From the NCBI GenBank assembly GCA_013361595.1, contig JABFXT010000110.1, positions 1 through 15,040 of the forward strand: a stretch of DNA of 15,040 nt, read 5' to 3'. The position numbers were made by a program, and so were the translations under genes. Position 1 is the stretch's first letter, and each line of letters begins with the position of its first letter. Of this stretch, positions 1-6,915 are shown piece after piece. The notes under the pieces are model-generated. The model was not told where the DNA came from and made no database searches. It saw only the letters and a program-made list of their open reading frames with translations. Origin of the DNA: Nocardia sp. GTDB lineage: Bacteria; Actinomycetota; Actinomycetes; Mycobacteriales; Mycobacteriaceae.

Positions 1-62
1 TGAATGTTCAGGACCTGTCCGAAGAATCGCCGCCGGCGCTCGCGGTCGACGATGATCCTCAT
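1..62 (-). CDS. Possible 5' end of a gene running off the left edge (uncertain)
   Basis: An open frame on the minus strand starts at an ATG (60-62) and runs off the left edge without a stop. Its first residues, MRIIVDRER, resemble the start of the small 3Fe-4S ferredoxins that partner P450s in actinobacteria. The first cluster cysteine expected right after this stretch is not there; Arg residues follow instead. No good ribosome binding site precedes the ATG. It could be a degenerate ferredoxin remnant, another gene, or chance. It lies downstream of the hydrolase gene on the same strand. Confidence 0.2.
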   Translation of the reverse strand, partial: MRIIVDRERRRRFFGQVLNI

Positions 63-88
63 CGGCCACGATCGTCGGTGGTTGTGCT

Positions 89-934
89 TCAGCGCAGGAA
101 GGGGACGACCTCGGCGAGTAAGGCTGCGGGCCGGTCGAGCGGGATGATGTGGCCACAGTCCGGGATCACGCGGCCGGCCAGATCGTCGGCCACCGTACTC
201 AGCTGCTGGTGCAGGGCGGATCCCACGCTGCCGGCGCCCAGAGCAAGAGTCGGTACCCGCAGCCGGGAGGCGGCGGCCGCGTCGGCGATCAAGCGCGCAT
301 TCTCGGGCATCGCACGGTAATAGGAGAAGCCGCCGCGCAGCGCTTCGGTTCCGGTATACGCGCGTATGAATGCCGCGCGAAGATCGGCCGGGATGCGATC
401 CGGGCCCGTGGTGCCGGCATCGAGGAACCAGCCGATGTATTCGGCTTCGTGGCCTGCCAGGACGTTTTCCGCGAGACCGGGTACCGCGTGGAAGCCGAAC
501 CACCAAGGGGGACCGGCAGCGAGGAATTCCTCGGCGCCGGGCAGCGGCATGAGCAGTGATTCCATCAGTACCAGGCGACGCACCCGCTCGGGATGTCCCA
601 TCGCGAACAGGAATGCCGCCGGAACGGAGGCGTCCAGTGCCATCACCGAGGCTGCGGTGAGGTCGAAACCGTCGAGCAGGCCCGCGATATCACCGGCGAG
701 CGCCGCCGCGTCGCAGCCCGTGGCGGGGCGGGCGCTGTCACCGAGACCGCGCAGGTCCGGTGCGATCACCAGATAGTCGCGGGCCAGTGCCGGAATCACC
801 CGCTCCCAGACCCGCCGGGTGTGTGGCCATCCATGGAGCAGGACGAGTCCCGGGCCCGACCCGGTGACCGTCACGGCGAGTTCGACGGAATTCACCGTTT
901 TCCGGACTGTCTGTGGCTGTGTCTCGGTGCGCAC
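89..934 (-). CDS. Alpha/beta hydrolase, epoxide-hydrolase/haloalkane-dehalogenase-like
   Basis: A 281-residue cytoplasmic alpha/beta-hydrolase-fold protein. The oxyanion-hole motif HGWP is at residues 34-37 and APDLRGLGDS at about 58-67. Asp101 sits at the nucleophile-elbow position, and the C-terminal catalytic His262 is in the DCGHIIPLDRP segment. A cap domain rich in aromatics (about 130-215, including RAY and YYRAMPEN) is like that of epoxide hydrolases. The elbow reads ALDAS instead of the usual GHDxG, so activity may differ from the classical family. The GTG start at 934 is preferred because AGGAGG lies four bases upstream; a longer reading would run through the divergent HxlR gene. The substrate is unknown. 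The divergent HxlR regulator probably controls it. Confidence 0.85.
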   Translation of the reverse strand: MRTETQPQTVRKTVNSVELAVTVTGSGPGLVLLHGWPHTRRVWERVIPALARDYLVIAPDLRGLGDSARPATGCDAAALAGDIAGLLDGFDLTAASVMALDASVPAAFLFAMGHPERVRRLVLMESLLMPLPGAEEFLAAGPPWWFGFHAVPGLAENVLAGHEAEYIGWFLDAGTTGPDRIPADLRAAFIRAYTGTEALRGGFSYYRAMPENARLIADAAAASRLRVPTLALGAGSVGSALHQQLSTVADDLAGRVIPDCGHIIPLDRPAALLAEVVPFLR

Positions 935-945
935 GCCGCCTCCTG

Positions 946-973
946 GGTAACCTATAGTGACCACGTCACCATA
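946..973. promoter_or_regulatory. Overlapping inverted repeats, candidate HxlR operator
   Basis: The short divergent gap holds three GTNAC half-sites. GGTAAC (946-951) and GTGACC (957-962) form an inverted repeat with one mismatch around CTATA. TATAGTGAC (953-961) and GTCACCATA (965-973) form a second inverted repeat with 8 of 9 pairs matching around CAC. The position between hydrolase and HxlR starts suits an operator acting on both promoters. Binding by the adjacent HxlR protein is inferred. Confidence 0.5.
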
Positions 974-988
974 AGAAAGTGAAAACGA

Positions 989-1399
989 GTGGAACAAGAC
1001 GGCACTTTCCGGAAGCCCGGTGACCCCGGGGTGACCACCCGGCGCGGAGACCTGTTCGCGCCGGACTGTCCCACCCGGCAGCTTCTCGACCGGCTCGGCA
1101 GCAAATGGGTTTCGATGGTCGTGAAGGTGCTGGCCGAGGACAGTCCGGGCACCGTGCGGTTCGCCGCATTGCGCAAGCGGATGCCCGGTGTCTCCCAGAA
1201 GATGTTGTCGCAGACGTTGCAAGCGCTGGTGGCCGACGGTCTCGTCACCCGGCACGTCGAAACCACTGTCCCGCCCCAGGTCCACTACGGGCTCACCGAG
1301 CTGGGGCTCTCGCTCGAACTGCGGCTCGCGGGGCTGCGGGACTGGGCCGAGACCCATATGCCGGAGATCAGTGCCCACCGGGCTGCCGGGGTGCGGTGA
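989..1399 (+). CDS. HxlR-family winged-helix transcriptional regulator
   Basis: A 136-residue protein with the HxlR (MarR-like winged helix) pattern. CPTRQLLDRLGSKW at about 27-40 is the family's N-terminal signature. Next are the recognition-helix region FAALRKRMPGVSQKMLSQTLQALVADGLV (about 58-86) and the wing with HYGLTELG (about 99-106). Cys27 matches the N-terminal cysteine used for redox or electrophile sensing in characterised HxlR members such as YodB and HypR; its role here is inferred. It acts as a cytoplasmic dimer on DNA. The GTG at 989 is the first good start, with only a weak purine-rich site upstream. It is divergent from the alpha/beta hydrolase, its likely target, and a GC hairpin follows its stop. 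Confidence 0.9.
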   Translation: MEQDGTFRKPGDPGVTTRRGDLFAPDCPTRQLLDRLGSKWVSMVVKVLAEDSPGTVRFAALRKRMPGVSQKMLSQTLQALVADGLVTRHVETTVPPQVHYGLTELGLSLELRLAGLRDWAETHMPEISAHRAAGVR

Positions 1400-1400
1400 G

Positions 1401-1421
1401 ACCGCCGGGCGCACAGGCGGT
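1401..1421 (+). terminator. GC hairpin after HxlR gene, candidate terminator
   Basis: ACCGCC (1401-1406) and GGCGGT (1416-1421) form a perfect 6-bp stem with a 9-base loop, one base after the HxlR stop codon. There is no T-run, which is common for actinobacterial terminators. Confidence 0.4.
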
Positions 1422-1713
1422 CACGGGCGAAGGGGTCCGATCGCGAACGTAGCGGGTCGGATCCGGATCACGCGCACAGCGACGACCGACCGGGCCGGTG
1501 TGGCCCAGCGGTATGCCAAACAGCGCAGAGCGCAATATATTTAATTATGAAGATCCTGACCCGATCCATTCGTGTCGCCGATATGTGAACGGCGGGTCGC
1601 GGCGAATGAGTACCCGGTCGGGGGGGGGGATGGCCGCCGGTCGATCTTCGATACGATCTGAATCGTCGGGACGATCGCGGTCCCGGATGCGCTTTTAATT
1701 CTATTGTGCGCGT
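1422..1713. other. Gene-poor stretch with AT-rich patch and 10-G run
   Basis: No convincing coding sequence is visible. An AT-rich patch lies at about 1533-1549 (ATATATTTAATTATG), followed by a 13-codon open frame from ATG 1547 that stops at 1586-1588. A run of ten G residues lies at 1620-1629, and a second AT-rich patch at about 1692-1705 (TTTTAATTCTATTG). Together with the broken ABC gene just downstream, this looks like degraded DNA, possibly with leftover promoter elements. None of the short frames resembles a known protein. Confidence 0.45.
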
Positions 1714-2229
1714 GTGAATCTCACGATGACGTGGACGCCGGCCCGGCCCGGCTCGTCATCGTCGGTGAATCGGGTTCCGGCAAATCGACCCTGCTCCGGC
1801 TCCTGCTGGCATGAACTCCTGGTCGCAGTCGGCCTGGAACCCGATGCGGCCCTGCGCTATCTGCACGAATTCTCCGGCGGCCAGCGGCAGCGGATCGCCA
1901 TCGCTCGCGCGCTGGCCCCGCGTCCGACAGTGCTGGTCGCCGACGAACCCTTCTTCGCTCTGGACGCCACCGTACGCGGCCAGATCATCGATCTCGTCCG
2001 GTCGCTGGTGGCCGGATTCGGTCTCTCCTTGATCCTGGTGTCGCACGATATCGGCGTGGTGCAGCAGCTGTGTGATCGGCTGCTGGTGCTGAAGGACGGG
2101 TCGATCGTCGAGGCCGGTGGCACCGAGACCGTCCTGTTCGAGCCCCGGCATCCCTATACACGTGAGTTGCTGCGAGCCGTACCCACCTTGCCCGAACAGG
2201 GCTGCTCCGCCACAGTGAACCGCCGGTGA
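1714..2229 (+). pseudogene. Broken oligopeptide/dipeptide ABC transporter ATPase remnant
   Basis: The sequence encodes pieces of a DppF/OppF-type ATPase. Walker A (GESGSGKST) is read at 1764-1790 in one frame, which stops at TGA 1812-1814. From about 1813 the rest is read in another frame: ELLVAVGLEPD, the signature FSGGQRQR, Walker B VLVADEP, the D-loop ALDAT, the switch His in LVSHD, and the C-terminal PRHPYTRELL motif typical of oligopeptide-transporter ATPases. The 70-80 residues that normally separate Walker A from the signature, including the Q-loop, are absent, and little precedes Walker A. This is an internal deletion with a frame change, so no working ATPase can be made. No permease or binding-protein partner is nearby. 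Sequencing error alone would not explain the missing block. Confidence 0.85.
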
Positions 2230-2248
2230 AACGGCCGCGCGGGGCCGG

Positions 2249-3172
2249 TCAGGCGTCGACGAGTAGCCGCTCCCGTGCCCACTCCGCGAAACCGGTGAGC
2301 GGAATGCCCAGCGCACGTGCGTATTCCGGGCGACCGGGCTGACCCGCCGCGTTCAGGTACTCGTGCGAGGCGCCCATCGGCGGCATACCGGCGGCGCGTG
2401 CCTGCTCCTCGGTCATCTCCGGTGCCGCCAGCGGCCTGCCCAGTGTGCGCGACAGCACCTCCGCGATCTCGGTCATCGACAGGTGCTCACCGGCGAGTTC
2501 CAGTTCCACCCGGTCGAATCGTCGCGGGTCCGCGACGGCCGCCGCGGCGGCCCGGCCGATATCGTCGGCCGCCACCAGCGACAGCCGGGTCGCGGGATTC
2601 AGCACGGTCACCAGCCCGCCTTCGATACCGCGCGGGAACAGAAAGGCCATGGAGGGGAGGAAATTCTCCATGAAGAAACCCGGTTTCAGGATCGTCCAGC
2701 GCGGGAATCCCGCGGCGCGGACGCGGTCCTGGATCGCGGCCTTGGCGTCCAGCGAAGGTGCGACCGCCGGCCAGCGTCCCTCGGCCCAGCCGGGGGTTTC
2801 GGTGTGCTGCCCGGCGCCGGTGACCGAGGAATGTACGAACTGCTCGACCCCGGCGGCCGCGGCGGCTTCCACGAGGTTCGTGGCCTGGGCGATCTCGCCG
2901 GCGAAATCGAAACCCGCAGCGGTGAGGGCGGGCATCTGCACCGAGAACACCGAGCGGGCACCCCGCGCGGCCCGGATCACCGAATCCCGATCGCGCAGAT
3001 CACCGGTGACCAGTTCGGCGCCGAGTGCCGCGACGGCCGCGGCCCGGTCGGTGGACCGATCGCGTACGAGAGCGCGGACCGGGACCCCTGCCGCGCGCAG
3101 GGCTCGGACGGTGGCGCCGCCCTGCCGGCCGGTGGCGCCGGTGACCAGAACGGGTGCCGAATCTGTGGACAT
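2249..3172 (-). CDS. NmrA-family NAD(P)-binding protein (first copy)
   Basis: A 307-residue atypical short-chain dehydrogenase of the NmrA/HSCARG type. The dinucleotide-binding motif GATGRQGG is at residues 12-19, followed by VRALVRD at about 32-38. The central part AAAAAGVEQFVHSS and ILKPGFFMENF are typical of the group. These proteins bind NADPH or NAD; some act as redox sensors and others as quinone or azo reductases, so the reaction here cannot be fixed. The ATG at 3172 is preferred, with GAGGAG five bases upstream. The gene is head-to-head with a TetR regulator across a perfect palindrome, which argues for repression by that TetR. A second NmrA/TetR pair lies at 4291-6053 in mirror-image order. 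Confidence 0.85.
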   Translation of the reverse strand: MSTDSAPVLVTGATGRQGGATVRALRAAGVPVRALVRDRSTDRAAAVAALGAELVTGDLRDRDSVIRAARGARSVFSVQMPALTAAGFDFAGEIAQATNLVEAAAAAGVEQFVHSSVTGAGQHTETPGWAEGRWPAVAPSLDAKAAIQDRVRAAGFPRWTILKPGFFMENFLPSMAFLFPRGIEGGLVTVLNPATRLSLVAADDIGRAAAAAVADPRRFDRVELELAGEHLSMTEIAEVLSRTLGRPLAAPEMTEEQARAAGMPPMGASHEYLNAAGQPGRPEYARALGIPLTGFAEWARERLLVDA

Positions 3173-3196
3173 GATGCTCCTCGAATGTTCGGAAGA

Positions 3197-3219
3197 TAAG
3201 TGGCGGGGCCCGCCACTTA
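3197..3219. promoter_or_regulatory. Perfect 23-bp palindrome, TetR operator candidate
   Basis: The arms TAAGTGGCGGG (3197-3207) and CCCGCCACTTA (3209-3219) are perfect 11-bp inverted repeats around a single G. It lies 24 bases before both the NmrA start (3172) and the TetR start (3243). A site this symmetric and central probably serves the divergent TetR as operator for both genes; the binding itself is inferred. Confidence 0.75.
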
Positions 3220-3242
3220 GCAATCTCGGAGATGATGACGCC

Positions 3243-3803
3243 ATGCCGGACCTCCGGCGCGCCGACGCCCGGCGCAACTACTCCCGCATCCTCGCTGTGG
3301 CCGAGGCGGAGGTCGCGGCACACGGTGCCGGGGCGTCCCTGGAACAGATCGCGCGGACCGCCGGGGTGGGCTCGGCGACGGTGCGCAGGCACTTTCCGAC
3401 CCGTCACGCACTGCTCGAAGCGGTCTCGCGCGAGCGGATCGAGATGCTGCGCGTCCGTGCCCACGACCTCGTCGCCGCCCCCGACAGCCGCGGCGCGTTG
3501 CTCGAATGGCTGAGTGATCTCGTCGACTACTGCGTTTCCGCCCGCGGTCTGGCGGCCGCCCTGTCCTACGACGGCGCCGAGGTGGACCCGGTGCACGAGA
3601 ACACCTGCGCCGCGACCATGCGGGAAGCGGCCGAGCCGCTGGTCCGCCGCGCGGCCCGGGACGGCACGGTGGCCGCGGATACCACGGCCGGTGATCTCAT
3701 CACGCTCATCGTCGGTATCGCGCTGGCCACCGAGCACTTCCCCGATCCCGCCGCCCAGGCGAATCGGCTCTTCCGGCTCGCGGTAGCCGGGCTGAGCCCC
3801 TAG
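3243..3803 (+). CDS. TetR/AcrR-family regulator of the first NmrA gene
   Basis: A 186-residue TetR-type repressor. The N-terminal helix-turn-helix is about residues 32-51 (SLEQIARTAGVGSATVRRHFP), preceded by RADARRNYSRIL. The C-terminal part is helical and would be the ligand-binding and dimer domain. The ATG at 3243 has GGAG about 11 bases upstream; the frame is open far upstream, but that part is antisense to the NmrA gene and not credible. It is divergent from the NmrA gene and probably represses both genes through the palindrome at 3197-3219. Its N-terminal RADARRN motif and HTH resemble those of the TetR at 4291-5043, so the two regulators may be paralogues. The ligand is unknown. Confidence 0.88.
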   Translation: MPDLRRADARRNYSRILAVAEAEVAAHGAGASLEQIARTAGVGSATVRRHFPTRHALLEAVSRERIEMLRVRAHDLVAAPDSRGALLEWLSDLVDYCVSARGLAAALSYDGAEVDPVHENTCAATMREAAEPLVRRAARDGTVAADTTAGDLITLIVGIALATEHFPDPAAQANRLFRLAVAGLSP

Positions 3804-3845
3804 AACGCGGATCGGTCCCGACTCGCCGCACCGGACACGACGGTC

Positions 3846-4223
3846 TCACCCGCCGACCGGCTCCTGCCCGTCCAGCCGGGCCACCAATGTCTTCGGGGCC
3901 ACCGAGCGATAAGCGTCGGTGACGATCTCCCCGATCTCCGCCCAATCGACCGGTACGTCCAGGTAGACGCCCAGCCAGCCGCGATGGCCCACATAGGGCG
4001 GGCGGAAGAATCGGCCGGGTTCGGCGGCGACCAGGGCTTCCTGGGCGCCGGGCGGTGCCGCGCACCAGAACCCGAGCCGATCATCGTGATGGTGATCGGC
4101 GAACACGACGAAGGTCTTCTTCCCCCGGATGAACCAGGTGGGTTCGCCGTGACTGAGCCGCTCGGTGGTCTCCGGCAGTGCGGTGCACAGTCCGCGCAAC
4201 CGGGTCAGCGGCGTCTCGGCCAT
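3846..4223 (-). CDS. MmcQ/YjbR-family protein
   Basis: A 125-residue protein with the MmcQ/YjbR (DUF419) pattern. The N-terminal ALPETTERLSHGEPTWFIRGKKTFVVF (about 15-41) carries the typical sequence around PTWF. The middle part DRLGFWCAAPPGAQEAL and PYVGHRGWLGVYLD, and the C-terminal DW..I...V.DAYR.VAPK, complete the fold. The family has a double-wing fold related to MotA/CyaY-like proteins; a DNA-binding role has been suggested but the function is not established. The length is normal. The ATG at 4223 is the natural start. It sits between two TetR genes and is convergent with the one at 3243-3803. I see no clear operator of its own. Confidence 0.85.
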   Translation of the reverse strand: MAETPLTRLRGLCTALPETTERLSHGEPTWFIRGKKTFVVFADHHHDDRLGFWCAAPPGAQEALVAAEPGRFFRPPYVGHRGWLGVYLDVPVDWAEIGEIVTDAYRSVAPKTLVARLDGQEPVGG

Positions 4224-4290
4224 GGCGTCACCCTAGCGCGGCGGCGGGGTCGGGGCATCTGCGCGAAAGCTGTCTCCGGTCCGGTTTCGT

Positions 4291-5043
4291 TCAGCCGGTC
4301 GCGCGCCGCCGGTGTCCGCGCTGACGGCAGGTCGGTCCGCAATAGCGGGCCGGTCTGCCGGTGCCGCGGGCGGGGAGCCGGGTCCCGCATTCGGCGCAGA
4401 GTTGCGTCTCGGAAAGGGTTTCGTGACGACCTCGCCGGGAGTTGTCACGAAATAGCCTGTCTTCCGTTACGGGCGTGGTGCGCAATCCGTCGAGCAATTG
4501 CCGGACCAGCCGTGCGCCACGGGACCGGTTCCGGTGCGCCGACCATATCGCGGCACCACCGACGGTCAGCGCGGTCAGATCGGCGACCTGCACATCGGGG
4601 TCGACCGCGCGCGCCCGTTTCGCGTTGTACAGCAAGCGTTCCAATGCTTCACCGAAGCGTTGCCCCGCGGTAGCCAGTACAGCGTGCGGCCAACTGTGAT
4701 CGGCGGTGAGCGCATCGCAGATCTGTTTACGGCCGGCCGATTTCTCGATGACTTCGAGCAGGAACCCGAACAGCGCGTCACCGGGTGTGGCGCGAGCGGC
4801 CCAGCGATCCGCCGCCCGGGCCAGACCCGCGACGTGTTCGGCGAGTACCGCCTCCACCAGGACTTCCTTGCTGGGGAAGTGCCGGTATACCGTGCCGGCG
4901 CCCACACCCGCGCGCTGCGCGATCCGGCCGATCGACACCTCCGGCCCCTCCTCGGTGAATACCCGCATCGCCGTGCGGAGTACGAGGTCCCGGTTACGCC
5001 GGGCATCAGCGCGGCCGACGGCGTGCGCCGTTTCTGCTGTCAT
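4291..5043 (-). CDS. TetR-family regulator with C-terminal zinc-ribbon-like tail
   Basis: A 250-residue protein, longer than most TetR members (about 190-220). The HTH is at about residues 36-56 (VSIGRIAQRAGVGAGTVYRHFPSKE). A helical ligand domain runs to about residue 190. A basic linker then leads to a compact four-cysteine tail: C216-x2-C219 (CAEC) and C235-x3-C239 (YCGPTC), followed by RQRGHRRR. That spacing suggests a small zinc-binding ribbon, possibly an extra DNA or protein contact. The reading frame is continuous into the tail, so it is not a frameshift product. The ATG at 5043 has AAGGA nine bases upstream. It is divergent from the second NmrA gene, its likely target. Confidence 0.88.
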   Translation of the reverse strand: MTAETAHAVGRADARRNRDLVLRTAMRVFTEEGPEVSIGRIAQRAGVGAGTVYRHFPSKEVLVEAVLAEHVAGLARAADRWAARATPGDALFGFLLEVIEKSAGRKQICDALTADHSWPHAVLATAGQRFGEALERLLYNAKRARAVDPDVQVADLTALTVGGAAIWSAHRNRSRGARLVRQLLDGLRTTPVTEDRLFRDNSRRGRHETLSETQLCAECGTRLPARGTGRPARYCGPTCRQRGHRRRATG

Positions 5044-5126
5044 GTCACGTAATCCTTGTTCCTGGAACCGAAACGGGCGGATCATTCCGGATCGTGCCAG
5101 TATCCACCATCAACGGAACGGACGTC
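5044..5126. promoter_or_regulatory. Divergent TetR/NmrA promoter region with short palindrome
   Basis: The 83-base gap must hold both promoters. A short palindrome GTTCC-T-GGAAC lies at 5058-5068. Two direct copies of CGGATC, ten bases apart, are at about 5078-5094. No repeat here is as strong as that of the first NmrA/TetR pair, so the operator assignment is weak. The palindrome lies 15-25 bases before the TetR start. Confidence 0.35.
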
Positions 5127-6053
5127 ATGACCACCGAGAACCCGATCGATACCGCTGCTCCGATCCTGGTCACCGGGGCCACCGGCCAACAGGGCGGTAC
5201 CACCGCGCGGCGCCTGCTGAGCGCGGGACTGCCGGTGCGGGCCCTGGTCCGCGATACGAACGCCCCGGCGGCGGTGGCGCTGGCGGCCGCCGGTGCCCGG
5301 CTCGTCTACGGGGATTTCGACGAACCCGCCGGCCTGGTTCCCGCGCTGGACGGTGTCGGCGCGGTGTTCGGTGTTCCGCCGGTGGCCTTCGGGCCGACCG
5401 GTTCCGATACCGACCTCGAAGCCGCGCGCGGGCGGGCACTGATCGACGCGGCGGCGGCCGCTGGAGTCGAACAGGTCGTGTTCAGCACCGTCGCCACGAC
5501 CTCGGCGCCCACGCCGGGAGGGGCGGGAAAGTCCTCGATAGAGCAGTATCTGCGCGATCACATCGCCGCTCCCACCGTGCTGCGCCCGGTCCGCTTCATG
5601 ACCAACTATCTCGGGCTGGCGGTGGCCGCGATCGACGGGATATCGGATGGGGTGCACCGGCACCTGTTCCCGCCGCACGAGCCGATGCAGATCATCGCTG
5701 TGGAAGATATCGCCGAATTCGCCCTGCTCGCCTTCACCGATCCGGCCCGGTTCGCCGGCCGGACCCTGGAACTCGCCGGTGACCAGCCGACGCCCGTCGC
5801 GGCCGCGGCCGCGATCAGCGAAGCCACCGGTCTCGCGGTGCGGTACGAGCAGCTCACCGACGACGAGGCCACCGCTCTCGGTCCCGAGATCGCCGGGGTC
5901 AAGAAGCGCTGGCGCGATGGTCATCGCTGGCATGCCGATATCGAAGCACTGCGGGTGATTCATCCCGGTCTGCGCACACTCGGCGACTGGCTCGCCGAAT
6001 CCGGGGCCGCCATCCTGCACGACCATCTCACCGGCGGTGGCCGGAGGAAGTAG
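5127..6053 (+). CDS. NmrA-family NAD(P)-binding protein (second copy)
   Basis: A 308-residue NmrA-type protein with the binding motif GATGQQGG at residues 17-24, then VRALVRD, and AAAAAGVEQVVFSTV in the middle, closely parallel to the first copy at 2249-3172. The C-terminal half contains TLELAGDQPTPVAAAAAISEATG, the helix that covers the cofactor site. It could be an NAD(P)H-dependent reductase or a redox sensor. The ATG at 5127 matches the start of the other copy; an upstream GTG at 5094 would add 11 residues and cannot be excluded. It is head-to-head with the zinc-tailed TetR and tail-to-tail with the rhodanese gene with a single base between the stop codons. Confidence 0.85.
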   Translation: MTTENPIDTAAPILVTGATGQQGGTTARRLLSAGLPVRALVRDTNAPAAVALAAAGARLVYGDFDEPAGLVPALDGVGAVFGVPPVAFGPTGSDTDLEAARGRALIDAAAAAGVEQVVFSTVATTSAPTPGGAGKSSIEQYLRDHIAAPTVLRPVRFMTNYLGLAVAAIDGISDGVHRHLFPPHEPMQIIAVEDIAEFALLAFTDPARFAGRTLELAGDQPTPVAAAAAISEATGLAVRYEQLTDDEATALGPEIAGVKKRWRDGHRWHADIEALRVIHPGLRTLGDWLAESGAAILHDHLTGGGRRK

Positions 6054-6054
6054 C

Positions 6055-6915
6055 CTACGGCTCGCCGACCTCGACGGGATTGGACGCGTCCGCGCTCCAC
6101 TGCGACCACGACCCGGGGAACAGGCTCGCCTCGCGTCCGGCCGCGGTGAGCGCGGCGACGGCGATCGCCGCCGTCACTCCGGAACCGCAGTAGACGGCCA
6201 GCGGTTCCGGCGGACTCGCGCCCGATCCCGGATAGCGGGCGAGCACTTCTTCGTCCGGGCGGAACCGGCCCGATTCGTCGAGCAATGCCGTCGCCGGAAC
6301 GTTTACGGCACCCGGAATGTGCCCGGCCACGGGATCGACCGGTTCGTTCTCGCCGCGGTAGCGCTCGGGTGCGCGCGCATCGACGAGGGTGCCGTTCGCG
6401 ACGATATCGCCCAGTTCCCCGGCGGTGACGACGCTCAGCGCTCCGGCGTAGAGGTCGGGCCGGGTGACGGTGGCGTCGCCGGGAGCGGGCGTCACCTCCC
6501 CGCTGTCGAGGCTGCCACCGGACTCCCGCCAGGCCGCCAGGCCACCGTCGAGAATTCGCACATCGCGCAGGCCGGCGGCGGTGAGCACCCACCAGGCGCG
6601 CGACGAACCCGCGCGATTCCAATCGTCGTAGATCACCACCGGGACGCCGTCGCGCACACCCCACGCCCGCAGATCCCGTTGCAGCGCCGCGCCATCGGGC
6701 AGCGGATGGCGGCCGCGGCCGGTCACCGAGTGATCGGACAGCGCGCCGTCGAGGTCGACATAGACAGCGCCGGGCAGGTGGCCGGCGCGATAGTCTTCCC
6801 GGCCGTCGGGACGATCCAGCCGCCAGCGCACATCGAGTAGCGTCACGGGCGCCCCGGACGCGATCGTGTCCGCCAGTTCGCCGGTGGTGGTGAACACCTC
6901 AGCGCGAGTAGTCAT
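6055..6915 (-). CDS. sseA: 3-mercaptopyruvate/thiosulfate sulfurtransferase (two rhodanese domains)
   Basis: A 286-residue tandem rhodanese protein. The N-terminal domain (about 8-135) has LLDVRW and GHLPGAVYVDLD, with Asp98 where an active cysteine would be, as expected for the inactive half. The C-terminal domain (about 160-280) has LVDAR, GHIPGAVNVP and the active-site loop CGSGVTA with Cys243. CGSGVT is the loop form of 3-mercaptopyruvate sulfurtransferases; thiosulfate-specific enzymes usually have CRKGVT. The likely reaction is sulfur transfer from 3-mercaptopyruvate to a thiol acceptor or cyanide in the cytoplasm. The ATG at 6915 has GGAGG seven bases upstream. Assignment to the family is firm, substrate choice less so. 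It may share sulfur physiology with the operon at 9049-13395, but nothing in the sequence ties the two together. Confidence 0.9.
   Translation of the reverse strand: MTTRAEVFTTTGELADTIASGAPVTLLDVRWRLDRPDGREDYRAGHLPGAVYVDLDGALSDHSVTGRGRHPLPDGAALQRDLRAWGVRDGVPVVIYDDWNRAGSSRAWWVLTAAGLRDVRILDGGLAAWRESGGSLDSGEVTPAPGDATVTRPDLYAGALSVVTAGELGDIVANGTLVDARAPERYRGENEPVDPVAGHIPGAVNVPATALLDESGRFRPDEEVLARYPGSGASPPEPLAVYCGSGVTAAIAVAALTAAGREASLFPGSWSQWSADASNPVEVGEP

Noticed and set aside
935..1414. Upstream extension of the alpha/beta hydrolase frame to position 1414 (441 residues)
   Set aside because: The extension is antisense to the HxlR gene and has no family resemblance. The GTG at 934 has an AGGAGG site.
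1498..1698. Open frame of 66 codons in the gene-poor stretch
   Set aside because: Ser/Arg-rich, without a ribosome binding site or recognisable domain, and it crosses the G-run; probably not a gene.
2445..3242. Upstream extension of the first TetR frame (452 residues in all)
   Set aside because: It runs antisense through the NmrA gene and has the low-complexity composition of a shadow frame. The TetR domain starts at 3243.
3000..3737. 245-codon frame opposite the first TetR gene
   Set aside because: Gly/Arg-rich shadow frame covering the TetR gene and the operator; no domain.
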